Shown: positions 32,563 to 42,620, counted from the first letter of the stretch. The stretch: 53,070 nt of DNA from Anaerolinea thermolimosa (GCF_001050195.2 NZ_DF967966.1:193643-246712), one strand, 5' to 3'. The notes: generated from the sequence alone by a model not told the origin. Numbers and translations: made by a program.

Positions 32563-33564
32563 ATGGATTCAAAACCGGTGGTCTACCTGCTCCACGGCGA
32601 TGACACCCTGGCCATTCATCGTGCGCTCGATGAAATGCTCGCCCGGATGGGCGACCCGGCTATGGCCAGCCTGAACCTGACACGCCTGGATGGCCGCGAG
32701 ACCAGCGAAGATGCCCTGCGTAATGCTGTTTTTTCCATGCCTTTCCTCACCGATCGGCGTATGGTGGTTCTCACCCACCCGCTCGCCCGGCTCAATTCAG
32801 AGGCCGCCCGCACCCGCTTCTGTAGCCTGCTCGACACTCTCCCCGACTCAACGGCCCTTATCCTGATCGTTGAGGATGTTTTCGACCGGCGGGACTGGAA
32901 AACCCTTCGACACGACCACTGGCTTCTCCGCTGGGTGCGTTCCGCCGGGCCGCGGGCGTTTTACCTCCTTTGCCAGCTACCCGACCTCTCGCGCATGGCC
33001 GAATGGGTGCGCAAAGAGGCCGTTGCCCGGGGCGGGCAATTTACCCCCGAAGCCGCCGCCGCCCTGGTCGATCACCTTGGCAACGATACCCTCACCGCCA
33101 GCCTTGAAATTGAAAAACTCCTCCTCTATGTTGACCGCCAGCGCCCCGTAGAGGCGCAGGATGTAGAAGAGCTTTCTGCCCGCACCCGGCAGGCGGATGT
33201 GTTCCAGATGGTGGATGCACTTACCGCCGGGAACGCCTCGCTGGCACTAAACTTGCTACACCATTTAATGGAAGAAGAAGACGAGTTCAACCTGTTCGGA
33301 ATGATCATTCGCCAGTTTCGCCTTTTACTCGTTGGCCGTGAAATGCTCGATGAAGGCCGCAGTCCCGGCGAACTGGCCCGCGGGCTGGCGCACAGCGATT
33401 TTGTCGCCCGCAAGGCCATGGAACAGGCTCGAAGGTTTACACAACAGCGTTTGGATGCCATTTACCGCCGCCTGCTGGAGATCGATGCCGGGGTCAAAAC
33501 CGGGCAAACCACCCTGCCGGTGGAGCTGGATCGCCTCATTGCTGAACTTGCCCATACATCCTGA
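32563..33564 (+). CDS. holA: DNA polymerase III subunit delta
   Basis: 333 residues from the ATG at 32563 (the frame is open further upstream but overlaps the preceding gene). The start VVYLLHGDDTLAIHRAL is the usual HolA N-terminus (YLxGxD/E), followed by a degenerate AAA+ domain without Walker A, then MAEWVRKEAVARGGQFTPEA, DTLTASLEIEKLLLY and the C-terminal collar domain with FNLFGMIIRQFRLLL. HolA is the clamp-loader subunit that opens the beta clamp. Weak overall conservation is normal for this family. It lies 16 bases after the DUF6391-like gene. Confidence 0.92.
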   Translation: MDSKPVVYLLHGDDTLAIHRALDEMLARMGDPAMASLNLTRLDGRETSEDALRNAVFSMPFLTDRRMVVLTHPLARLNSEAARTRFCSLLDTLPDSTALILIVEDVFDRRDWKTLRHDHWLLRWVRSAGPRAFYLLCQLPDLSRMAEWVRKEAVARGGQFTPEAAAALVDHLGNDTLTASLEIEKLLLYVDRQRPVEAQDVEELSARTRQADVFQMVDALTAGNASLALNLLHHLMEEEDEFNLFGMIIRQFRLLLVGREMLDEGRSPGELARGLAHSDFVARKAMEQARRFTQQRLDAIYRRLLEIDAGVKTGQTTLPVELDRLIAELAHTS

Positions 33565-33648
33565 ACCCCTGACCCGGCTTCGTGGCTCCAGCCTTCTCGT
33601 TGAATCGGTCGGCGCATGGCGGCTCAGTTCCGGCGCGTGGAGGAAGCA

Positions 33649-36600
33649 ATGAAAGTATTCGTACGGTTAATCGGAGGGGGTGCGGTAGTCTTACTGGTGA
33701 TGGGGGCTTTCCTGTGGCTGATTGCCCCCACGGTGGAAGCACAACAGCGAACTCCCCCCGCTCCGGAGGTCGATTCGGCATTACGCGAGGCCGTTCATAC
33801 CGCGATCCAGGCGAACCAGAAGAGCATTCTGGGGTTTCTCATCAACGAAGTTGAAATCAATCACATCGTCTATTCTCAAGATGGCCGCACTGCCCTGGTC
33901 TGGTTGCAACAGCGCGACCCCGAGACGGGTGATGTGGTAGGGCAGGAACCCGGACTGGCCATTGCCCGTAACCCGCGCGGTTTGCTGAGCAAATCGGCCA
34001 GCTGGCAGGTGACGATTCAGTCTGCTACCGAATTTGCCCGAGAAGTCACCTCTTTACCCCCCGACCTTCAATCGGAGGATCTCATCGAGCGTTTCGTGAC
34101 CCCGCCCGGGGTCGCCCCCAAAGCCGTACAGACCTTTACCGGCTATAAACTACCCTGGTCAACCGCTCTGAACATTAAAATCACCGGCAGTATCGGCCAC
34201 TTTCTCGATTACGGCTCATGCTCCGAAACCTCCTGCCGCTACGCGTACGACTTCTGGAACCCTGATGCCAGCAACCGCATGTTCCCTCTGCTGGCTTCCA
34301 AGGGAGGGGTGGTCTGGGCGTATAAAGAAACCTGCCCCAACGGCTCCACCGATTGCACCAACTACCTGGTGCTTAAAGATGACAGCACCAGCCCCGCCAC
34401 CTATCAGCTTTACTACCACCTGGCCTATAAAAGTATCCCCGATCATTTTGTTTCGGGGCAAACCTATGTTCAGCAGGGAGAATACATCGGCAATGTCGAT
34501 GACACCGGTTACAGCACCGATCATCACCTGCACTTCCACGTCTATACTGCGCCGAGTAATTCCAGCTATTCCTGGGGCAACTCGGTACGCATCCTTTTCA
34601 GCGATGTGCCTTTCAACGGCGGTGAACCGCGCACCTGCGGCGAAACCATCCGCTATCCCAGCTACGGCACCGAGTGTTCCGTCGGGCCAGATGGTGTGAA
34701 AGGCACCGCCGATGACAACTACCTGCAATCGGGCAACACCGGCGCTTTTCCGCCCAAAGGCGCCTTAAACACCCCCGCCCCCTGGACGGTGGTCACCACG
34801 CGCACTGTGGACGTCACCGGTACCGCCAGCGACAACCTGGGGATCACCAAGGTGCAGATTTTGCTCAATTACGACGGCACCTGGAAGGTGGTGGACACGG
34901 CTAACTACGCCAACGGAGCTTTCAGTAAATCGCTTGACCTGTGCTCCCTGAATGTGCCCGATGGCCCCATGGGGCTGGCCGTGCGTATTTACGATGTGGA
35001 AGGCAACTGGGTGGGGCGATACACCGGCCTGCGGCAGATTGTTAAAAATTATCCGTGCTCCGGCAACACCCCCCCGCCGCCACCCGCCTGTTCGCCGGGG
35101 GCAGGGCAAATTGGCGTCTACGCTGGCGCCAACCTCACCGGCACCTGCCTGAAACTGGGCAGCGGGCAGTTCAATGCCTCTAACCTGGGATTGCTCAACA
35201 ACAATATCGCCTCCATTCAGGTGAGCAGTGGCACCTGTGCCACGCTTTTCGACCGCGACAACGCTGATCCCCTTGGCCGTACCGAGACCTTTACCACTAC
35301 CGATTACAACCTCAACGATAACCGCATTGGTGCCGGTACCGTCTCTTCTATTGTAGTGGAGCCATGCACGAACCCGGTGGATGAACCTTTCCTGATCTTC
35401 CCCGGCAACCTGATTGACCCCGATGGCAACTCGCGCACCCTGCCCAACCCCGCCAACCCCACCAGCACCGATTCGCTGGTGCTTTCCTGGACTGGCGGCG
35501 TGGGAGCGCGTGGTTTCACGGCCAGCCTCAGCGGCCCCGTTAACAAGACGATGCCCCAGACGAACACCAATACCTGGTCGGTAGGCACGCTCCCGGCAGG
35601 CAATTACACCTGGCGCGTCACGGCTCAGGGAAGCAACTCTACCAACAGCACCGATCTCTCCTTCACCGTGGCCAGTGCTTCGCTTCCTGCTTCGACCACT
35701 GTCAGTGCTCCCCTCAGTTTCGATTTTGAAAGCGGCCCTTCTGGCTGGAGCAGCACCGGACTCTGGAAGCTCGATACCCTCGACCGTCTCCTGCGCGGGC
35801 CCACGCGCGCCTGGATGTTCTCCAACGGCACGACCTTTAACAACACCACCTACCGCGCTGGCGACCTCACTTCGCCCCCCATCACCATTCCTTCCAGCGG
35901 CACCTACTACCTGCGCTTCCGCTTTTTCAGCGATGTCGAGGGCGCCTCCTTCGATGGTCAGCGCCTGGCTACCCCCCACTGGGATCAACGCCTGGTGCAG
36001 GTTTCCACCGATAACGGCGCTACTTTTAGTGATCTCTATCAGATCAGCGGCGATACTCAGGGCATCCTCTGGCTGGATAGCCCTGCCCTCAGCCTGCAGA
36101 ACTTTGCCGGAAAAACGATCCGCCTGCGCTTCCACTTTGATGCGGTCGATAACCTGAACAATGCAGGTTTTGGCTGGGCGATTGATGATGTGCGCATCGA
36201 TACCACCCCCCCTGAAAACTGCACCGATAATGACAACACCCCTGCCACAGCCCGCGCCATCACCATCAATGGCCCGGCGCTCACCGGCACGATCTGCCCG
36301 GCGGGGGATACCGATTACTTCTCCTTCAACGCCACCGCGGGTGCTTCACTGCGGATTGACCTGGACGCCAAGTCTCTCGATCCGAATAACCCGCTGGATT
36401 CGTTCATTGCCCTGCTCGATTCGAACGGGCAGGATGTGCTGGCCGCCAACGACGATGAACGCCCCCCCAGCGACCCAAACCCCCTGCAGGATTCTCTCAT
36501 TAACACCGTCATTCAGCGCACTGGAACGTACTACGTGCGTGTACGCGCCTGGGATTTCCCAGGCGGGGGCGGCACGGCGCACAACTACCGCCTCAGCGTC

Positions 36601-37626
36601 ACTCAAAACACACCTGTTGTCCCCGACTCTGTACGCATGACCAAACCCGTCAACCCGCAGAAAATTCCCACCGTGCCCTTCATCGTCGAGGCCAGTGTGC
36701 AGGACCATCCCAACGGTGGGGGCATCCGGCAGGTAGACTTCTTCTGGCATAGCCCCGACTGGGAGAACACCGGATGGGTCAAGTTTGCCTCTGATACCAA
36801 CGGCGGTGACGGCTGGTGGGCGATTTTCAACCCCACCCAGGATACCACCGGCAGTGCCTTCTATATCATGGCCACCAATGTGGCCGGTGGCAGTAAAGGC
36901 GTGCTGGTTACTGACCTCAAACCCGATTTGACCGCTCCCACCAGTTCGATGAACCCCCTGGCTTCTCCCTCCAACAGCACCGCCGTACAGCTGACGTGGA
37001 ACGCACAAGATCTGCAGGACGACATCGATTACTTCGAAATCCAGTACCGCTTCAATGGCGGTGCATGGACCACCTGGGATCAGAAACCCCCGAAAGCTGC
37101 CCGTTCAGCCTGGTTTATTGGCCAGCCGGGAACTTACGATTTCCGGATGCGCGCCGTAGACCTGGCGGGTAACCAGGAGGAATACCCCAATGCCCCTGAG
37201 GCCACGGTCGTCATCAACGGCACATGCACCGGAGACAGCTTTGAACCTGATAATACCCGCGATACCGCCAGAACCCATTCCTTAAACTCCAGCCTCTCCC
37301 ATAACCTGTGCCAGAACGATTCCGACTGGGTTAAATTCGACGCACAGGCCGGTCAGGAATTCCTCATCCTCATCGCCTCCAAAGGCGGCGGGGCAACGGT
37401 ACGCGCCCGGTTGAGCAACAGCGCCGGTACCCAGCAATATCTGGAGGCCGCCCCGGCAGAGGTGGGCGGAAGCCTTGCCGTGCGCTGGACGGCCCCCGCC
37501 ACAGGCACGTATGCCCTGGAAATCACCTCCAAAGATAGCCGCATCTGGGGTACAGGGGTTGTGTACCAGCTGTACATCGGCAAACCCAACCTGATGTTCC
37601 TGCCGATCATCAGCCGTCAACCCTGA
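33649..37626 (+). CDS. Large secreted multidomain protein with M23-type peptidase-like domain, crystallin-like and PPC domains
   Basis: 1325 residues from the ATG at 33649 (GGAGGAA upstream). A signal peptide ends near VEAQQ (about 31-33). An M23/LytM-like domain spans about 150-320: Asp201 (YAYDF) and DHHLHFHV with His293 and His295 are zinc-ligand candidates, and the first His may be His184. Then come an Ig-like module (TRTVDVTGTASDNLGI), a beta/gamma-crystallin-like module (GQIGVYAGANLTGTCLKLGS), a fibronectin-like module, a MAM/immune-inhibitor-like module (FDFESGPSGWSS), a PPC-like domain (DTDYFSFNATAG), more Ig/FnIII-like segments and a second PPC-like domain. It ends NLMFLPIISRQP. Role: probably cell-wall or glycoprotein binding or processing at the surface; substrate unknown. 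Confidence 0.88.
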   Translation: MKVFVRLIGGGAVVLLVMGAFLWLIAPTVEAQQRTPPAPEVDSALREAVHTAIQANQKSILGFLINEVEINHIVYSQDGRTALVWLQQRDPETGDVVGQEPGLAIARNPRGLLSKSASWQVTIQSATEFAREVTSLPPDLQSEDLIERFVTPPGVAPKAVQTFTGYKLPWSTALNIKITGSIGHFLDYGSCSETSCRYAYDFWNPDASNRMFPLLASKGGVVWAYKETCPNGSTDCTNYLVLKDDSTSPATYQLYYHLAYKSIPDHFVSGQTYVQQGEYIGNVDDTGYSTDHHLHFHVYTAPSNSSYSWGNSVRILFSDVPFNGGEPRTCGETIRYPSYGTECSVGPDGVKGTADDNYLQSGNTGAFPPKGALNTPAPWTVVTTRTVDVTGTASDNLGITKVQILLNYDGTWKVVDTANYANGAFSKSLDLCSLNVPDGPMGLAVRIYDVEGNWVGRYTGLRQIVKNYPCSGNTPPPPPACSPGAGQIGVYAGANLTGTCLKLGSGQFNASNLGLLNNNIASIQVSSGTCATLFDRDNADPLGRTETFTTTDYNLNDNRIGAGTVSSIVVEPCTNPVDEPFLIFPGNLIDPDGNSRTLPNPANPTSTDSLVLSWTGGVGARGFTASLSGPVNKTMPQTNTNTWSVGTLPAGNYTWRVTAQGSNSTNSTDLSFTVASASLPASTTVSAPLSFDFESGPSGWSSTGLWKLDTLDRLLRGPTRAWMFSNGTTFNNTTYRAGDLTSPPITIPSSGTYYLRFRFFSDVEGASFDGQRLATPHWDQRLVQVSTDNGATFSDLYQISGDTQGILWLDSPALSLQNFAGKTIRLRFHFDAVDNLNNAGFGWAIDDVRIDTTPPENCTDNDNTPATARAITINGPALTGTICPAGDTDYFSFNATAGASLRIDLDAKSLDPNNPLDSFIALLDSNGQDVLAANDDERPPSDPNPLQDSLINTVIQRTGTYYVRVRAWDFPGGGGTAHNYRLSVTQNTPVVPDSVRMTKPVNPQKIPTVPFIVEASVQDHPNGGGIRQVDFFWHSPDWENTGWVKFASDTNGGDGWWAIFNPTQDTTGSAFYIMATNVAGGSKGVLVTDLKPDLTAPTSSMNPLASPSNSTAVQLTWNAQDLQDDIDYFEIQYRFNGGAWTTWDQKPPKAARSAWFIGQPGTYDFRMRAVDLAGNQEEYPNAPEATVVINGTCTGDSFEPDNTRDTARTHSLNSSLSHNLCQNDSDWVKFDAQAGQEFLILIASKGGGATVRARLSNSAGTQQYLEAAPAEVGGSLAVRWTAPATGTYALEITSKDSRIWGTGVVYQLYIGKPNLMFLPIISRQP

Positions 37627-37647
37627 AAGCCGCCCGGAGTATGGAAT

Positions 37648-38817
37648 TTATGCCTGGTAACCGAGGAGGATGATCTGAATGTTCTGGTTGAGCAGCCGGG
37701 GAACTGCGCCAGCAACCGGCTGGGATACCTGCCCCAGCGTGTATGCCCCTGCCAGCGGAATGTTCCCCAGGGCCTCATGCAGCGCCAGTGGAATTTGCCC
37801 GGCCTGAATTCCGAAGAGGGAGAGCCAGGCCACATCCACGAACGCCAGCGCCGCCATGGGGCTGGCCGGTGCCAGGTTGCTCAATGCCGTGCGCGCGGCC
37901 TGTTCCACGGCCAGCAGGCAGGCCTGCGGGTCTCCCAGGGTTAGCTGGGCAGTTGTTCCGGCCTCAATCGGCACATTCATGCGCAGACTGCCGTTGACCT
38001 CTACCCGCAGAGGGGAGCGAAGGATGAAATCGGGGCTTGCCGGGTATTCTTGCAAACCAAAGGGGTACAACCGCACCAGTTCATTGAGCGGTGGATAAGC
38101 CCATTCACGCGCGGGGTGGCCAAAGGTCTCGGCGTAAAAATCAGCCGGAGAAACATCGTTGATCGCATCCACCCAGACGTCATGGGTTTTTCCAAAACGC
38201 ACCTGCAGGCCCGAGTCGCGCCAGCCGTGCCCGCACCCACCGGAGAGGCGAAACCTTCCTCCCAGAGTGGCAATCGCCAGCGCTCCGGGGGCGGTCTGAG
38301 CGCGGGCAAACAGGGGGGTCTTCCCCTGGGCATATCCTCCGGAAGCCAGACAGCCCCCAATCCGGGTTGGCAGGTCGGCCAGCGCCGAGCAGAGCGGCAG
38401 AAGATTGCCCTGCACGCCATCGGCGGCGATAAGCGCCCCCTGGGGTAGCACGAGGTCACTGCGCAGGGTGCGCACGGCCTGACGGGCGGCTTCCTGGCTG
38501 TCGGCGCCGTAGCCCGGCCACCAGTGAACCGCCGCTTTCAGGTCATTTCCCGCGATCACCATTACCACCACGGCGCGGGGTTCTTCGCGCTCACCGGCCA
38601 GTGCCCGTACTGTGCTCATTCCCCAGAGTGGGGTATCGCCGAGCATCGAAGTTAATCCGGCCAGCACCTCTGAGGGCTCAAACTCTTCCGCGGCGAAGAC
38701 CAGTGCCAGAACCGGTTGCAGGGTTCCAAGCTCATCGAGGGCTTTCCGGGCGGCCTGCATGGCGGCATCCCGCCCATCTAACCCGTGCCCCACACCCACT
38801 ACCGAGAGATACGCCAC
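37648..38817 (-). CDS. FIST-domain sensory protein
   Basis: 389 residues from a GTG at 38817, which has GGGAGG six bases upstream; a TTG at 38832 is the alternative. The FIST N domain covers about residues 30-200 (DGRDAAMQAARKALDEL, then ASGGYAQGKTPLFARAQT) and the FIST C domain about 215-370 (ESIS-like FGHPAREWAYPPLNELVRLY). FIST domains are thought to bind small ligands such as amino acids and often belong to signal pathways. It follows the large GAF histidine kinase gene almost without gap, so the two probably act together. It lacks a membrane segment and any output domain. Confidence 0.88.
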   Translation of the reverse strand: MAYLSVVGVGHGLDGRDAAMQAARKALDELGTLQPVLALVFAAEEFEPSEVLAGLTSMLGDTPLWGMSTVRALAGEREEPRAVVVMVIAGNDLKAAVHWWPGYGADSQEAARQAVRTLRSDLVLPQGALIAADGVQGNLLPLCSALADLPTRIGGCLASGGYAQGKTPLFARAQTAPGALAIATLGGRFRLSGGCGHGWRDSGLQVRFGKTHDVWVDAINDVSPADFYAETFGHPAREWAYPPLNELVRLYPFGLQEYPASPDFILRSPLRVEVNGSLRMNVPIEAGTTAQLTLGDPQACLLAVEQAARTALSNLAPASPMAALAFVDVAWLSLFGIQAGQIPLALHEALGNIPLAGAYTLGQVSQPVAGAVPRLLNQNIQIILLGYQA

Positions 38818-38832
38818 AGAGACCTCCCGCAA

Positions 38833-41800
38833 CTACTGCGCTGACACCGGCACGGTAAAGTGGAAAGTAGTGCCTTTGCGGAACTCGCTCTCGAACCAGA
38901 TCTTCCCGCCCTGCATTTCTACCAGGCTGCGCGTGATGTTCAATCCCAGCCCGGTACCGGGGGCCTCGCGGGTCTTGGGGTCTTCAGAGCGGAAGAACTT
39001 CTGGAAGATCTTCTTCTGATCTTCCTCGCTGATGCCAATCCCGTCATCTTTAACCCAGATGTGAATCACCTGCGGCGCGCCCTGTTCATCCCACCGGTTG
39101 GAGCATTGTTCCGCGGCTACATGAATGTGCCCGCCCACTGGGGTGTATTTGTGGGCATTGCTGATCAGATTGACCAGCACCTGTTCGAAGCGGGTGCGGT
39201 CGGCCCAGGCGGGCGGCAGTGTGGCGGGCACGTCGAGGGTCAGTTCTTGTTTTTTCTCTTCAATCTGCCGCCTGGTAGAACGCACCACACTATCCACCAC
39301 CTCGGCCACAGAGATCGCTTTGAAATCCAGACGCAGCCGCCCCACTTCGATTTTCGAGAGATCGTTCAGGTCCGACACCAGCGTATTCATGCGTTCGATG
39401 TTGGCCCGAATGGTGTTGAGGAAGTTGGTCTGGGCTTCGTTCACCGGTCCTACGGCACCGGCGGCGAGCAACTCGGTATATCCTTTGACCGAGGTCATCG
39501 GGTTCTTAAGTTCGTGAGCCACGAACGAGACAAACTCGCTCTTGGCCAGGTTGGCACTCTGCACGGCATGGTAGAGTTGAGCATTGAAAATGGCAATAGA
39601 AGCGTGGTCGCTCAAACGCGCCAGGAAGCCCAGGGTTTCTTCGCTCAGCGGCCCGGCGGCATCGCTTTCCAGCAGCAACAGCCCGATGGCAGCGCCTTCG
39701 CGCCGGATCGGGATGATCACCTGACTGGTGGCCAGCTTCAACAGGCGCCCTGGATCATCCGATGACCCATCCAGGCGGCGGTAAAACGGGGCCGCCTCTT
39801 GAAGCACCTCTTCCAGCTGGAACGCCTTCACCGGCAACAGGCCATTGGGGTAGGCTTCCAGCTCATCGGAATATCCCTGAGAGGCCATCACCTTCAAATG
39901 TTCATCCTGAACAATGCCGATCAATCCGGCCTGAGCGCGCGACTGGCGCATGGCCCATTCGAGGGTGATGCGCATGGCGCGCGAGGTGTCGAGGCTGGTA
40001 TTGAGCTCCCGATCGATGCGCTGCATTACCGAAAGCTCTTCCACCCGGGCCGCCAGTGCCTGGTCGGTAAGGGTGTACAGACGGGCGTTCTCAATGGCCA
40101 CCGCCGATTGAGCCGCAAAGGCCGAAAGCAGGTCTTCGTCATCCTGGGTGAACGGTGATCCGTCGCGTTTGTTGATCACCTCAATCACCCCGATAACCCG
40201 GTCTTTAACAATCAGCGGAATGACCAGGAGCGCACGGGTGATAAACCCGGTGGTCTGGTCTGTTTTGGAATACCATTCGGCTGAGCGCGAGACATCATTG
40301 ACGATGATCGGCTGGCGTGTTTTCACCGCTTTCCCCACCACCCCGCTCCCCGGCGGCAGGCGGCGGTTGAGCAGATCATTGGCCACCGGGCTTACCACCA
40401 CCCGGAACACCAGTTCTTCGGTCACTTCATCCACCAGGAGCAAACTACCTGCCTCGCAGGTGAGGATATCCACCGCGCTCTGCAGGATATTCATCAGCAA
40501 TGGTTCCAGGTCCAGCGTTGAGGTTAGCTGGCGGGTCATCTCGTTGAGCGTGGTCAGTTGCAATGCGCGCCGTTCGGTTTCCTGAAGGAGGCGCGCTTTG
40601 ACAATCGCCCCTGCCACCTGGTCGGCGATGGCCTGGGCCAGGTTTTGCTGGTCAGCCGTATAGGTGATGCGCGGGTCTTCGCTCCCCATACTGAGCGCGC
40701 CAATCGTCTCGGCCCCGGCGTTGAGCGGCACGGCCATCCAGGCGTATATCCCGCTCTGCGGTGCGACCACTCCCAGGCGCTGGCATTCACGGCTGAAGTC
40801 CTCGGTGCGCAGCGGGCGCCCCTGGCGGATCACTTCCACTTCCAGCGCCTGCCCCGGCGGAATGGGGCGGTTTTCATGCTCGCTTAAACGCTCGTCCTTC
40901 TCCAGGTAAAATGCATACCGGTAAATGTCCTGAACCCGGTCATAAAGCATGATGGAAAAGCGATCCGAGGGGATAATTTGCGTGGATTGAGCATAGATCA
41001 GCTCAAGAAGGTCATCCATCGAGAGGGTGATGTTCACCCCCTGTGCCACCCGTGCCAGCACATTGAGCTGGTGCACGCGATTCTGCATATTCGTCAGCAC
41101 CTGCGCCCGTTCAATGGCCAGCGCGGCCTGGTCGCAAAGGGTTTCCAGAAAATTCAAATCGCGTGAGGTGTAGGGTTCGCCCGAAAAGCGCTCTCCAAGC
41201 GTCACCCACCCGTTGAGCCGTTCGCGCCCCGGCAGAGGGACAAAGTACTTTGTGCCAAGGAGGGTCAGGCGTGCCCGATCTGCCTGGAAGGATGGTGGGA
41301 GGCTTTCGGGGCTGGTCAGGATGAGGATTGAGTCCTCGTGAGCCAGTGCCTGGATCAACGGACTGGAGCTATTGAAACGCACATCGCTGGTAGGGGCGCC
41401 CGTCTCATCCGCGGCGGCCACGTACGTATCTGAAAGAGAGTCCAGCAGAAAGAGGTGAATCCGCCCTGGCGCAAGTGTTTCCTGGATTGTAAGCCGCAGG
41501 GTGGCGAGGATTTCTTCCAGGTCAACGACATGCGTTAACGCGTTGCTGAAGGCTGCCACCCGTTCCTGATGTGCCTGATCGCTGCGGAAGAACGCCGCGT
41601 CTATCCTGCGCTGAAGGACAGTACGCAGGGGCTGCATGGCCAGAGCAAAGAGGAAGAAAATGACCCCGGTTAACACCGGGTTGGATTGCGAAACCAGCCG
41701 CCCTGCCAGCAGCGAAAGCCCCGCTACCAGCAGGGCATAACCCGCTACTGTGAGGATGGTGAGCGCCCCGTAGAGAAGCGCACGGCTGAGGATGAAATCG

Positions 41801-42594
41801 GTCTGCTGGAGGCGAAAACGCTGAAGCAGGTATCCTGCCAGCGCCGGGAAGATGGCCAGGGGTAAAAGGATCTCCGGTGGGGGCATCTCTACCGGGCGGC
41901 CGGCCGCCAGGTGAACCCCCAGCCAGATCATCCACGGGCCGTAAGAAATCGCCCCGCTGAAAACAGCCAGGCGTGCCTGGTCTCGTTCAGTAGCCATGGC
42001 AGTGCGCATCTGCCGAAAGGCCATCCACGCCAGGCAGAAAAGGATCATCAGGCAGAACAGGCAGGCCTGCCACCCCGGCACAGCGCGGGCCACTTCGGGC
42101 GCGAAGATACCGCCCAGGCTCAGCCAGGCCGTCAGGGTCAAGATCAACCCCGGGGCAAACCCGGCCAGTAACAGGCCGCGGCGCCGGCGCAGAAAGGCTT
42201 CTTCACGCGGGAAATGGAGAGCCAGACCAAAGACTGCGCCGGAGGCCACCCCCAGCGCCAGTACCCACAGCCCCGTAAACACTCCGGCGCCGAATAGGTC
42301 TCCCAGACCGGCCAGCACCATGGCCAGAGAAGCCGAGAAGAGGGTTAACATCTGGCCTGTCAGGCGAGTCCGGCGCACGCTGAACGTCCAGATCGCGCTC
42401 ATCAGGTACACCAGCCCGGACAGAAGCGCCGCCCAAGGCAGGGGCACCGCCCATGGGAAGGCTAGCACCGGCTGGGCCACGAAAACCGCCAGCGTCACCG
42501 CCAGGTAAACGAGCAGGAGCATTTGCGGCAGCCAGCTTCCTATCGGCTGACGACGCACAGACAACCCACTCACGGCGGCCCCCGAAGACTCCAT
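38833..42594 (-). CDS. Membrane-bound hybrid-sensing histidine kinase with multiple GAF domains
   Basis: 1253 residues. The first 310 or so contain about nine hydrophobic segments. GAF domains follow at about 340-490, 505-660, 680-830 and 850-1010; the third is especially clear (ILTCEAGSLLLVDEVTEELV, GVVGKAVKTRQPIIVNDVSR). The kinase core has SEFVSFVAHELKNPMTSVKG with phospho-acceptor His1027, then N box NLISNAHKYTPVGG, G1 VKDDGIGI and G2 GTGLGLNITRSLVEMQGG. No receiver is fused and no response regulator is adjacent. A TATAAT ends six bases before the ATG and no Shine-Dalgarno is visible, so the mRNA may be leaderless. Stimulus unknown; GAFs could bind nucleotides, heme or small molecules. 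Confidence 0.95.
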   Translation of the reverse strand: MESSGAAVSGLSVRRQPIGSWLPQMLLLVYLAVTLAVFVAQPVLAFPWAVPLPWAALLSGLVYLMSAIWTFSVRRTRLTGQMLTLFSASLAMVLAGLGDLFGAGVFTGLWVLALGVASGAVFGLALHFPREEAFLRRRRGLLLAGFAPGLILTLTAWLSLGGIFAPEVARAVPGWQACLFCLMILFCLAWMAFRQMRTAMATERDQARLAVFSGAISYGPWMIWLGVHLAAGRPVEMPPPEILLPLAIFPALAGYLLQRFRLQQTDFILSRALLYGALTILTVAGYALLVAGLSLLAGRLVSQSNPVLTGVIFFLFALAMQPLRTVLQRRIDAAFFRSDQAHQERVAAFSNALTHVVDLEEILATLRLTIQETLAPGRIHLFLLDSLSDTYVAAADETGAPTSDVRFNSSSPLIQALAHEDSILILTSPESLPPSFQADRARLTLLGTKYFVPLPGRERLNGWVTLGERFSGEPYTSRDLNFLETLCDQAALAIERAQVLTNMQNRVHQLNVLARVAQGVNITLSMDDLLELIYAQSTQIIPSDRFSIMLYDRVQDIYRYAFYLEKDERLSEHENRPIPPGQALEVEVIRQGRPLRTEDFSRECQRLGVVAPQSGIYAWMAVPLNAGAETIGALSMGSEDPRITYTADQQNLAQAIADQVAGAIVKARLLQETERRALQLTTLNEMTRQLTSTLDLEPLLMNILQSAVDILTCEAGSLLLVDEVTEELVFRVVVSPVANDLLNRRLPPGSGVVGKAVKTRQPIIVNDVSRSAEWYSKTDQTTGFITRALLVIPLIVKDRVIGVIEVINKRDGSPFTQDDEDLLSAFAAQSAVAIENARLYTLTDQALAARVEELSVMQRIDRELNTSLDTSRAMRITLEWAMRQSRAQAGLIGIVQDEHLKVMASQGYSDELEAYPNGLLPVKAFQLEEVLQEAAPFYRRLDGSSDDPGRLLKLATSQVIIPIRREGAAIGLLLLESDAAGPLSEETLGFLARLSDHASIAIFNAQLYHAVQSANLAKSEFVSFVAHELKNPMTSVKGYTELLAAGAVGPVNEAQTNFLNTIRANIERMNTLVSDLNDLSKIEVGRLRLDFKAISVAEVVDSVVRSTRRQIEEKKQELTLDVPATLPPAWADRTRFEQVLVNLISNAHKYTPVGGHIHVAAEQCSNRWDEQGAPQVIHIWVKDDGIGISEEDQKKIFQKFFRSEDPKTREAPGTGLGLNITRSLVEMQGGKIWFESEFRKGTTFHFTVPVSAQ

Positions 42595-42600
42595 GCTGTT

Positions 42601-42606
42601 ATTATA
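42601..42606 (-). promoter_or_regulatory. -10 box of the GAF kinase gene
   Basis: A perfect TATAAT on the minus strand six bases before the ATG at 42594. Transcription would begin at or next to the A of the start codon. No good -35 box was seen. Confidence 0.5.
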
Positions 42607-42620
42607 GTACGGTGACCCTC

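Noticed and set aside
34765-36135. 456-codon minus-strand frame opposite the large secreted protein
   Set aside because: Composition (G/A/V/R/E without hydrophobic pattern or motif) is that of an antisense shadow.
38860-39765. 301-codon plus-strand frame opposite the GAF kinase
   Set aside because: Lies antisense to the HisKA and ATPase motifs; no start signal.
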